Origin: an uncultured Oscillospiraceae bacterium
GTDB taxonomy: Bacteria > Bacillota > Clostridia > Oscillospirales > Ruminococcaceae
NCBI GenBank assembly: GCA_934481385.1
Contig: CAKSPD010000012.1
Span: forward strand, 1 to 38,151
Reading direction: 5' to 3'
Length of the DNA: 38,151 bases
The translations under genes were made by a program, and so were the position numbers. Below the pieces are notes generated by a model. The model was not told the DNA's origin. It worked only from the letters and a program-made list of their open reading frames with translations, and did not search any database. Shown here piece after piece: positions 1 through 8,225 of the stretch (position 1 is the stretch's first letter; each line of letters starts with the position of its first letter).

Positions 1-3000
1 GAGTATATATTTACTAAAGAAGAACTTCAGCTCCACAAGGTTATAGCAGAAGTTCTCGGAGTGGAACGTATTTCTCCGACAGAAAACCTTTATTCTCTTG
101 GTATGAACTCTCTTAATGCTATTCTGATTGTCAACAAACTTAAGCTTGAAGACGGCATCAGTGTTCCGATTAAGGAACTGATTAACAAAACCTGTATCCG
201 TGACATTGCAAAAACGATTTCAGATGAAAGACACAAGGTTGTCAGATTTAATATTGATTCTTCAAAACGCAAAGAACCGTTCAATCTTACTGAATTGCAG
301 GAAGCTTATGTTGTCGGAAGAAATTCAGCACTTGAACTCGGTGGCAGACCTTCATGCGGTTATGGTGAACTGGAATGTGAATCATTTAACCGTGAACGTT
401 TTGTTACAGCACTTCATATACTTATGGAACGTCATGATGTACTTCGTCTTGTAATTTACGAAAATCATGTACAGCAGGTAAAAGATGAAATACCGTTTAT
501 TGATGTACCTGTTACTGATATTTCTGACAAGACAGAAGAAGAACAGAAAAAATATATTGACAGCATAAGAAAAAGAAGTGAGAAACTTTGTATTCCTCTT
601 GAAGAATATCCGAAATTCCGTTTTATTGCAACAAAGCTTTCAGATAAAAAATATATAGTTCATATGTATTTTGACCTGCTTATTGCTGATGGCTGGAGTA
701 TTAATCTGTTCTTAGATGAACTTGATGCACTCTATACGGATATAGAAACAAATCTTCACCCTGTTGATGTTACATTCAGAGATTACTGTGAATACAAAAA
801 TTTTATCAAGAGTACAGAAAAATATCAGGAGGATAAAAATTTCTGGCTTAAGAGAATTACCGCACTTCCTGAAGCTGTTACACTTCCTCTCCTTTGCGAA
901 CCGCTTGAACTTAAAGAAATTACAAATGCACAGGAAGAATGCAGTTTAAGTGAAGATGAATGGAAAATTATAAGCGAACTTGCACAGAAGTATTCAGTTA
1001 CACCGTTTGCCATTCTGTTTACTGTATTTAATTCAGTAATTATCCGCTGGAACAAAAAACAGAAACTTCTCATGTGTATGCCTGAAACTGACAGACCGCT
1101 TTTCCACAGTGATATTCCGTATATGATGGGAGAATGCTCATCATTCTATGTATTCACTGCTGAACATCTTGCAAATCAGACATTTGCAGAGGCTGTAACA
1201 GCAACACAGGAACAGCTCTGGGAACTTTATGAACACAACAGCTTTACCGGTGTTGAAATTCTCCGTGAGATTTATAAGCAGAAAAATGTTTATGGTCAGG
1301 CATTAATACCGATTGTATTTTCAACAATACTTAACTATCAGTCTGAAAAGAAACGTACTTTTGATATGATATATGACAACACCTTTACATCACAGATTAT
1401 GATTGATATTGATGTACAGCGTGTAGGAAGCAGAATAAAATTCAACTGGAACTATGTCAAAGGACTGCTTGACGGTACAATGATTGAAGAAATGGCGGGA
1501 CTTCAGATGCAGATACTCCAGAACGCAATAAAATCACCTGATTTCTGGGAAAAGCCGTTTTATATTCCGTTGCCTGAGCGTGACAGAGAAATAATAGACA
1601 GTGCAAATTCTGCATCGGAAGAACTTGTTATCACTGAAAATGTAAACAGCTTTATTAACCGTTCGTTTGAACTTCACAGCCAGAATCCTTGTATCATATA
1701 CAAAGACATAATATATACATACGAAGATGTATTTAAGGCAATAAATTATATCGGCGGTGTATATCGGCTTTCCGGACTCAAAGCCGGTGATTCAGTAGCA
1801 ATTTACTGTGAAAAATCAGATATACAGATTCTTTCAGTTATTTCTGCCGTTTACTATGGAATAGTTTACATTCCGCTGGAATATGAACTTCCTGTTAAAA
1901 CAGTTCAGTATTGTCTGAAAAACTGTGGTTGCAAGGCAGTTGTTACATCTGAAAGCAAGGCATCTGCATTTACTGATGATGAAATCAAAGTCTTTACAGC
2001 GGAAAAGATTATGCAGGCTGATTCCTGTGAAGTTGAAAAAGAACCCTGTATTGTATCACTTTCAGACAGATTTGCTATTATACATACTTCAGGAAGTACG
2101 GGAATGCCTAAGCCTGTTGCTGTAAAACAGCAGGGAATTGTAAACAGCTTGTTATTTACAATTTCAAGATACAAAATGAACAGCAATGACAAAGCACTTT
2201 GCCTTACAAATATTGCACATGATATGTCAATGTTTGATATGTTCGGATTGCTTATGTGTGGCGGAACAATGATTATTCCTGAACATATCCGCACAAAAGA
2301 CCCTGATTACTGGCTTACACTTATAGAAAGAAATGGCGTAACCTTATGGAATTCTGTTCCTGCTATGCTCGAAATGCTTATAGCAGTTTATAATAAGCAG
2401 AATATCAAAACTATAAGACTTGTTATTTCAGGCGGTGATTATCTTTTACCTGAAACTGCAAAAACAATTTTTGAATTGATTCCTGATGTTCAGCTTGTAA
2501 ACGTAGGTGGCCCTACTGAAACAACATTATGGAATATTTATCATGATGTAACACCTGAAGAAGCTGAAAGCGGTCTTATTCCATATGGAAAGCCAATATC
2601 CAATACAAAATATATTATCCTTAATGATGCTATGGAAGAAGTTCCGATTGATGTTACAGGTATGATGTACTGTGCAGGTATAGGCATTACAGAAGGATAT
2701 GTAAACGCCCCTGAACTTACAGCTCAGAAATATGTCAAGCTTCCTTATTCCGATACCCCAATGTACTGTACCGGAGATTTAGGAAAATATGATGAAAACG
2801 GCAATATCATCTTTATGGGCAGAAGTGACAGACAGATTAAGATTAACGGAAAACGTATAGAACTTTCAGGTATAAATGAAATTATCAGAAAGTATGAAGG
2901 CGTTCAGGTCAGTGCTGTAAAACTCGGCAGTGACGGAAAATCAATATTTGCTTATTATACAGCGGAAAAACAGCTTGATGAAGCAGATATGAAAAACTTT

Positions 3001-3372
3001 GTGCTTGAATATCTGCCACAGTATATGGTTCCGAAACATATAATGCGTCTTGATGAAATACCGCTTACTCATAACGGAAAACTTGATACAAATGCACTTC
3101 CGGAAAATTATGAGGAAAATGCTGTTGAAACTGAAGAAAATCTGACTGAAACTGAAAAGCAGGTTTTGGAATTCTGCCGTACACTGCTTAATGACAATCA
3201 GATAAAAACAGATACAAATTTCTTTATGGCAGGAGGAACTTCACTCACTGCCTTGCAGGTATTGAAATTTATACAGGATACATTCAGTGTTGCAATGACT
3301 ATGACTGATATTTTTACAAGTCAGACAATAAAAGAATGGTGTGACAAAATAAAAGAACAGGAGTGTAAATAA
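1..3372 (+). CDS. Nonribosomal peptide synthetase, 3' part (PCP-Cy-A-PCP)
   Basis: The reading frame is open from the first base, so the protein begins outside the window. It starts in a carrier domain with the phosphopantetheine Ser in LGMNSLNA (nt 109-111). A condensation-type domain follows with FNLTELQEAYVVGR (about nt 280-321), the opening motif of heterocyclization (Cy) domains. In place of HHxxxDG it has DLLIADGWS (near nt 672-698), the Cy hallmark DxxxxD; Cy domains make a peptide bond and then a thiazoline or oxazoline ring. The adenylation domain has HTSGSTGMPKP (A3), GGPTETT (A5), YCTGDLG (A7), GRSDRQIKINGKR (A8) and NGK (A10). A second carrier with GGTSL closes the protein. No thioesterase or reductase domain is seen. 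Pocket residues read by eye are D-M-F-N-I-G-V-L-W-K, which points to Cys or Thr/Ser, not certain. It is the first visible gene of the operon; the next gene begins one base after its stop. Confidence 0.93.
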   Translation, partial: EYIFTKEELQLHKVIAEVLGVERISPTENLYSLGMNSLNAILIVNKLKLEDGISVPIKELINKTCIRDIAKTISDERHKVVRFNIDSSKRKEPFNLTELQEAYVVGRNSALELGGRPSCGYGELECESFNRERFVTALHILMERHDVLRLVIYENHVQQVKDEIPFIDVPVTDISDKTEEEQKKYIDSIRKRSEKLCIPLEEYPKFRFIATKLSDKKYIVHMYFDLLIADGWSINLFLDELDALYTDIETNLHPVDVTFRDYCEYKNFIKSTEKYQEDKNFWLKRITALPEAVTLPLLCEPLELKEITNAQEECSLSEDEWKIISELAQKYSVTPFAILFTVFNSVIIRWNKKQKLLMCMPETDRPLFHSDIPYMMGECSSFYVFTAEHLANQTFAEAVTATQEQLWELYEHNSFTGVEILREIYKQKNVYGQALIPIVFSTILNYQSEKKRTFDMIYDNTFTSQIMIDIDVQRVGSRIKFNWNYVKGLLDGTMIEEMAGLQMQILQNAIKSPDFWEKPFYIPLPERDREIIDSANSASEELVITENVNSFINRSFELHSQNPCIIYKDIIYTYEDVFKAINYIGGVYRLSGLKAGDSVAIYCEKSDIQILSVISAVYYGIVYIPLEYELPVKTVQYCLKNCGCKAVVTSESKASAFTDDEIKVFTAEKIMQADSCEVEKEPCIVSLSDRFAIIHTSGSTGMPKPVAVKQQGIVNSLLFTISRYKMNSNDKALCLTNIAHDMSMFDMFGLLMCGGTMIIPEHIRTKDPDYWLTLIERNGVTLWNSVPAMLEMLIAVYNKQNIKTIRLVISGGDYLLPETAKTIFELIPDVQLVNVGGPTETTLWNIYHDVTPEEAESGLIPYGKPISNTKYIILNDAMEEVPIDVTGMMYCAGIGITEGYVNAPELTAQKYVKLPYSDTPMYCTGDLGKYDENGNIIFMGRSDRQIKINGKRIELSGINEIIRKYEGVQVSAVKLGSDGKSIFAYYTAEKQLDEADMKNFVLEYLPQYMVPKHIMRLDEIPLTHNGKLDTNALPENYEENAVETEENLTETEKQVLEFCRTLLNDNQIKTDTNFFMAGGTSLTALQVLKFIQDTFSVAMTMTDIFTSQTIKEWCDKIKEQECK

Positions 3373-3373
3373 T

Positions 3374-4945
3374 ATGGCAGAAGTAACATTTGCAAAACTG
3401 TATAAAAATGTCGTTGAAGCCTTCAAGGGAGATATATTCATTGAATATTTTGAAAACGGCAGGAAAGTACAGTGGAGCAAAGAAAAATTTATGCAGATAA
3501 CAGACAGCCTTTCAGCATATTTTGCTGAAAGACTGAAAAATGTGAAAAAAGGAACATGGGTTGGAATCTGCTGTGATAATTCACCGTACTGGGTAAGCAT
3601 ATTCTTTGCCCTTGAAAAATGCGGATACTGCGTAGCAATGCTTAACTGCTCATTTACAGCAGAACAGGTCAACAGCTTTTCAAAAAATCTCGGAATAGAA
3701 GCCGTTATTGAAGATAATTATGAAAGAGCTGAAAAGCTTGATGTAAAAGAACTGATTATGACAGATGACCTGAAAAAAGTTCCTGTAAACAGTGAATACA
3801 ATACTTCTGATGAATGCTGGGAAACTAAAACAGCATTCGTCACAAGCGGAACTACAAGCAATTCAAAACTGTATGTTTTTTCAGCAGAAAGTATTGCAGA
3901 ACAGATATACTACATAACAGCTCAGAAATCTGCTTATGACAAGATGTACGGCGATAAGATTCATAGATTTCTCCAGATACTGCCATTAAGACATTGTCTG
4001 GGATTCGGAACAGCTATGGCTTTATGGATATTCGGATATACGGCATTTTTCCCTGATAATATCGGAATTCTTACAATTATAGATACAATCAGAAAGGCTG
4101 ATATAAACTATATGGTAGGTGTACCTGCCATATGGAAAGCCATATTCAGCGTAGTAAGAATAAAAACAAAATCAAAAGTGATAACAGAACAGTCTTTCAG
4201 AGCAGTTATGGGAGATTCACTTCTTTCAGGAATCTGTTCCGGAGCAAAGGCGGAAGAAACTCTCATCAGAGATTTCAGAAATCTCAGCCTTGAGATAATC
4301 AACGGCTGGGGAATGACAGAAATCGGCATTGCAATGGTAGGATTTTTCAGTGATAACACATCATACAATTACACCGGAAAAATCCTGAAAGGCAGTGATT
4401 ATAAAGTTGCTTTTGAAGATGAAAACGGAAACATTTCAGAATCCGGAACAGGTGAACTTTTAATAAACGGAAACTGCCTTTATTCTGCTGTACTTACAGA
4501 AGAAGGACTTATTCCGAGAAAAGATGAATGGTTTCATACAGGTGATATTTTTGAAAATATTGATACAGATTATTACTTCAAAGGCAGATGCAAGAGTGTA
4601 ATAATTACAGACAGCGGAGAAAATTTGTATCCTGAAGAACTGGAAGAATCTTTTTGTGAAATTCTTTCAGATGTTCCGCAGTTCTGTATAGCATGCTATC
4701 AGAATTGTCCGGTACTGTTCATATATGCTCCCGAAGCTGAAAAAACAGTTCTGGAAGAAAAGATAAGATGTCAGAATCAGGAGCTTATGCCTGACAAGAG
4801 AATTGCAGGAGTATTCATTTCTGAAAATCCCTTGCCGGTTACAACAAAAGGAGAAAGTTCACGTTTCAAACTGGCAGAATTTTTTGAGTCAAACAAAAAA
4901 TATTTCAATACAATTATTTTACAGAAAGGAAAATTAAATTTATGA
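3374..4945 (+). CDS. Stand-alone ANL-family acyl-activating enzyme (AMP-dependent ligase)
   Basis: The 523-residue protein has the fold signatures of acyl-CoA synthetases and adenylation domains: FVTSGTTSNSKLY (about residues 155-167, the phosphate loop), NGWGMTEIG (about 314), HTGDIF and GRCKSVIITDSGENLYPEE (hinge region). Near the C terminus, VTTKGESSRFKL supplies the expected catalytic-lysine region. The phosphate loop departs from the usual TSGTTGxPKG because the second Gly and the Pro are replaced, though Ser, Thr and Lys remain. No carrier domain is attached, so it probably activates a carboxylic acid and loads it on the free carrier protein two genes downstream, or on CoA. The substrate cannot be read. 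It overlaps the next gene by four bases, implying translational coupling. Confidence 0.85.
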   Translation: MAEVTFAKLYKNVVEAFKGDIFIEYFENGRKVQWSKEKFMQITDSLSAYFAERLKNVKKGTWVGICCDNSPYWVSIFFALEKCGYCVAMLNCSFTAEQVNSFSKNLGIEAVIEDNYERAEKLDVKELIMTDDLKKVPVNSEYNTSDECWETKTAFVTSGTTSNSKLYVFSAESIAEQIYYITAQKSAYDKMYGDKIHRFLQILPLRHCLGFGTAMALWIFGYTAFFPDNIGILTIIDTIRKADINYMVGVPAIWKAIFSVVRIKTKSKVITEQSFRAVMGDSLLSGICSGAKAEETLIRDFRNLSLEIINGWGMTEIGIAMVGFFSDNTSYNYTGKILKGSDYKVAFEDENGNISESGTGELLINGNCLYSAVLTEEGLIPRKDEWFHTGDIFENIDTDYYFKGRCKSVIITDSGENLYPEELEESFCEILSDVPQFCIACYQNCPVLFIYAPEAEKTVLEEKIRCQNQELMPDKRIAGVFISENPLPVTTKGESSRFKLAEFFESNKKYFNTIILQKGKLNL

Positions 4946-5955
4946 GAACAGTTATAAGAGGTATGGGTAAGTATCTTCCTGAAAAGGTATACACAAGTGA
5001 GGAAATCGAAGAAAGAGCAGGTTTTAAAAGACTTGGTATAAAGCAGGGACTTGTAAGAATGCTCACAGGCTGTGAAACAAGACATTATGCTGATGACAAT
5101 GAATGGTGCTCTGATATTGCTGCAAAAGCAGGTGCAGAGGCTATAAAGGACGCAGGCCTTGTTCCTTCAGATATTGATGCCGTAATTTTCGGTGCAATTA
5201 CAAGAGATTTTGCAGAACCGGCAACAGTAAACAGAGTTGTTCAGCTTCTCGGAATCCCGAACTGCTATGCTTTTGATATTTTCAATGCCTGCAACGCTTT
5301 TATCGGCGGAATTGACCTTGCTGACAGCCTTATCCGTACAGGAAAAGCAGAAAATGTTCTTGTAGTATGCGGAGAAATCCTTTCAAGATGGACAAAATTT
5401 GACTACACTGATAAAGAAGAACTTCTTATGAGAGCTCCTGTTTCACTTTCAGTCGGTGACGGAGGCGGTGCTTTCGTAATTTCAAAGGCAACAGAAGAAG
5501 ACGGCGACAGAGGAATTTATCTCACAAAGTTCAAGACTATTCCTGAACTCTGGGAACACGGTGTAATCTGGGGAGGCGGAGTTGTATATCCTAAATCTAG
5601 TGATAAGCTTTTCGTTCCCGGAACAGTTAAGGCTCTTACTGACCTTCACCCTGAAGTTGCAAAAAAATATGTTCCTGCATTAATGGAAGCAACAGGCTGG
5701 AAAACTGAAGATGTAGACTGCTTCCTCCCTACACAGATTGCTAACTGGGTAGTAAAAAATTCACGTCAGATTCTCGGTGCAAAAGAAGAACAGTTCTTTG
5801 AAGTAATCCGCCATACAGGAAACGTAGGAGCATGCAACATTCCTCTGACAAGTTGCTTTGCCCGTGAAGCAGGAAGAATCAAAAAGGGAAGCAAGATTGT
5901 CATGGTTGGCGGTGCAGCCGGTATGAATATCGGTCTGATTAGTGCTATACTCTGA
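4942..5955 (+). CDS. KASIII-like (FabH-fold) acyltransferase or condensing enzyme
   Basis: The length (337 residues) and motifs match the FabH/KASIII thiolase fold: the nucleophile Cys117 in FNACNAF, the glycine-rich VGDGGGAFVI and the C-terminal GGAAGMNIGL. FabH enzymes use Cys-His-Asn. The His normally sits in PHQAN; here the segment is LPTQIANW (residues 262-269), so His appears to be replaced by Thr, while the Asn segment GNVGACNIP (293-301) is kept. Loss of this His is known in KASIII relatives that transfer acyl groups without decarboxylative condensation, so an acyl-shuttling role within the NRPS line is plausible. It lies between the acyl-activating enzyme and the free carrier protein. 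An ordinary housekeeping fabH is unlikely in this context. Confidence 0.85.
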   Translation: MRTVIRGMGKYLPEKVYTSEEIEERAGFKRLGIKQGLVRMLTGCETRHYADDNEWCSDIAAKAGAEAIKDAGLVPSDIDAVIFGAITRDFAEPATVNRVVQLLGIPNCYAFDIFNACNAFIGGIDLADSLIRTGKAENVLVVCGEILSRWTKFDYTDKEELLMRAPVSLSVGDGGGAFVISKATEEDGDRGIYLTKFKTIPELWEHGVIWGGGVVYPKSSDKLFVPGTVKALTDLHPEVAKKYVPALMEATGWKTEDVDCFLPTQIANWVVKNSRQILGAKEEQFFEVIRHTGNVGACNIPLTSCFAREAGRIKKGSKIVMVGGAAGMNIGLISAIL

Positions 5956-5975
5956 TAGAAAGGACTGATAAAACT

Positions 5976-6242
5976 ATGACCAAAGATGAAATCAAAATCA
6001 AACTCCGTGAGATGCTTTCAGAAATCGTGGAAATGGACATAAACGAAATCAAAGATGATGATAACTTCTTTGATAATCTTTCCTTTACAAGCATTACCGT
6101 TGTACAGCTTTTTGTTTCCTGTCAGGACGAATTCGGAATATCCATGCAGGAAAATGTAAATCTGAAAGACAACATTACACTGAATTATATTGCAGATTTG
6201 ATAGCTGAAAAACTTGATGAAAAAGAAAAAGGAGAAGTGTAA
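5976..6242 (+). CDS. Free-standing acyl/peptidyl carrier protein
   Basis: The 88-residue acidic protein matches the acyl carrier family in length and helical pattern. The modification site is in DNLSFTSITVVQL, where the Ser of FTSI takes the place of the usual DSL Ser and would carry 4'-phosphopantetheine. It is probably loaded by the upstream ANL ligase and used by the KASIII-like enzyme or the free condensation protein. The TSI sequence differs from the DSL of a housekeeping AcpP, which fits a dedicated pathway carrier. AAAGGA lies upstream of the chosen ATG. Confidence 0.9.
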   Translation: MTKDEIKIKLREMLSEIVEMDINEIKDDDNFFDNLSFTSITVVQLFVSCQDEFGISMQENVNLKDNITLNYIADLIAEKLDEKEKGEV

Positions 6243-6250
6243 CAGAACTT

Positions 6251-7501
6251 ATGAATTATTGCGGACACAATCCTTCTGAAATTGCGGTATCACCGTATCA
6301 GAAGGTTTTATACGGACTTTTCAGCAGTTTTCAGAACGGAGCAATAAATCCTTATACTGCACTGAAAATCAGCGGGAAATTTGATAAGGAACGGTTTCAG
6401 AAGGCATTCAGCAATGTGGTATCCGGAAACGATGCTCTGCGTTCATACCTCAAAGTTGAGGATAATGACCTTCATATGTATGTATATGAAACAGCAGAAT
6501 GCGAAGCAGACTGGATAAAAGTCAACAGCGAAGAAGAAATAAGAAAGGATATTTCTGAAGTTCTTGCAAAGGATTTCGGAGCTTCAGGCAATGAACTTTT
6601 CTGCGTAAAGGTATATGAACTTTCAGAAAATGAGTATATCCTTTTTGCAGTAACATATCACGTTGTATCTGACGGAGATAGCATTGCAGTTCTGATGCAG
6701 AAACTGCTTTCAGCATATCAGAATCCTGATTTTGATGACAGCGAAATTACTCATACAATGGCAGAATACAATCAGAAAGAGCTTGAATTTTACAGTTCAC
6801 CAAAATTTATGGAAAACTGCCAGTTCTGGAAAAATAAGCTTGAACTGAATGATTATATTGAATACCCGAAGAAAGAAAATGCAGAACAGGCTTCCGAATG
6901 GTTTGTAGTTCCTGTTGAAAAGGTAAAAAAATGTGCAGGTATTTACGGCTGTACATATAACAATGTAATTATGACTGCTTATCATATGACACTTTGCAGA
7001 ATGCTTAATAAGAACTCTTCCGGATTCTTTTTCATGTATGCAAACAGAACTGACCCGTCATTTAAAAATCTGATTGCACCTCAGTTTCAGGCAACTTTCA
7101 GCAGAGTTGAAATTGATGATAAAATGCCGTTGAAACAGACAGTAAGGTCAATATTTATGCAGAGTATGGAATGTATAAGCCATTCACATGGTTGCCTTTT
7201 ATCGTTTGACCTTGCAAAAGCAGTTATGTCCGGTGTACTCGGCTGTATTATGACATATAACAAGATGCCCGATGCTTTTGAACTCTGCGGTCTTACTGTA
7301 TCAAACTTTGATGTAATGTTCAACAGTATGAAGGATACAAAATTACCCTGCAATCTTTTCATGATTGCATGCAGTGAAACAAAAAACGGTGTACTGATTT
7401 GTCCGCTTCTTGCTTCTAACGGAACTGTTGATAAAAACAGCTTTATCTGTGATTTTACAGAACAATTCCAGAATGTAATTGATTGTCTTTGTTCTGAGTA
7501 A
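6251..7501 (+). CDS. Free-standing NRPS condensation-domain protein
   Basis: The 416-residue protein is the size of a single condensation domain and opens with a C1-like segment (SPYQKVLYGLF). The active-site motif reads YHVVSDG (residues 136-142). The first His of HHxxxDG is Tyr, but the catalytic second His (His137) and the structural Asp141-Gly142 are kept, so catalysis is plausible. Stand-alone condensation domains act in trans to join an acyl or aminoacyl group on one carrier to a partner on another. Here it could join the acyl group on the free carrier to the NRPS-bound aminoacyl group, or release the product. The start is the first ATG, about a dozen bases after AGGAG, which lies within the end of the carrier gene. 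Confidence 0.83.
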   Translation: MNYCGHNPSEIAVSPYQKVLYGLFSSFQNGAINPYTALKISGKFDKERFQKAFSNVVSGNDALRSYLKVEDNDLHMYVYETAECEADWIKVNSEEEIRKDISEVLAKDFGASGNELFCVKVYELSENEYILFAVTYHVVSDGDSIAVLMQKLLSAYQNPDFDDSEITHTMAEYNQKELEFYSSPKFMENCQFWKNKLELNDYIEYPKKENAEQASEWFVVPVEKVKKCAGIYGCTYNNVIMTAYHMTLCRMLNKNSSGFFFMYANRTDPSFKNLIAPQFQATFSRVEIDDKMPLKQTVRSIFMQSMECISHSHGCLLSFDLAKAVMSGVLGCIMTYNKMPDAFELCGLTVSNFDVMFNSMKDTKLPCNLFMIACSETKNGVLICPLLASNGTVDKNSFICDFTEQFQNVIDCLCSE

Positions 7502-7513
7502 AGGAGTGATGAT

Positions 7514-8215
7514 ATGTCTTTTCTGAAGGTTGAAAATATTAAAAAAAGCTATGGAGGAAAAGAAAATCCGACACAGGTTTTAAAAGGAATTTCTGCTGAA
7601 ATATCAAAGGGTGAAACCTGCGTTATACTTGGTTCATCAGGTTCAGGTAAATCTACATTTCTTAACTGTATCGGCGGTCTTGATACCGTCGACAGTGGAA
7701 AGATTACAATTGAGGGTCTGGACATCACAAAACTTAATTCAAAAAAGCTCAGCAATTACAGAAGGGATTATCTCGGATTCGTTTTTCAGTTTTATAATCT
7801 CGTTCCTAACCTTACAGTCAAAGAGAATATAAGAGTGTGCGAATATCTGACAAAAAGCCCTATGAATATGAATGAACTTTTAGAAGTTCTCGGACTTGTT
7901 GAACATCAGAATAAATTTCCTGCTCAGCTTTCAGGCGGTCAGCAACAGAGATGTGCAATTGCAAGAGCTTTGATTAAAAATCCGAAACTTCTTCTCTGTG
8001 ATGAACCGACAGGTGCATTGGATTCAAAAACTTCAAAGGATATTTTAATTCTTCTTGAAAAAATCAATCATATGTATGGTACAACAATGCTGATTGTAAC
8101 ACATAATGCTTCTATCAAGGATATGGTGAACAGAGTAATCAGAATTAAAGACGGTATGATTTGTGAAAACAGCTTAAATGAAAATATCATTCCTGCTGAA
8201 AAGATAGAGTTATAG
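7514..8215 (+). CDS. ABC transporter ATP-binding protein (MacB/LolD-type)
   Basis: This 233-residue nucleotide-binding subunit has all the canonical motifs: Walker A GSSGSGKST, the Q loop in VFQFYNLVPNLT, signature LSGGQQQR, Walker B LLLCDEPTGALD and the H-loop His in VTHNA. The EPTGALDS pattern is typical of the MacB/LolD/FtsE branch that works with FtsX-fold permeases, and such a permease is the next gene, ten bases downstream. The pair probably exports the product of the upstream synthetase genes, or protects the cell from it. AAGGAG precedes the ATG. Confidence 0.95.
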   Translation: MSFLKVENIKKSYGGKENPTQVLKGISAEISKGETCVILGSSGSGKSTFLNCIGGLDTVDSGKITIEGLDITKLNSKKLSNYRRDYLGFVFQFYNLVPNLTVKENIRVCEYLTKSPMNMNELLEVLGLVEHQNKFPAQLSGGQQQRCAIARALIKNPKLLLCDEPTGALDSKTSKDILILLEKINHMYGTTMLIVTHNASIKDMVNRVIRIKDGMICENSLNENIIPAEKIEL

Positions 8216-8225
8216 GAGAATGCAG

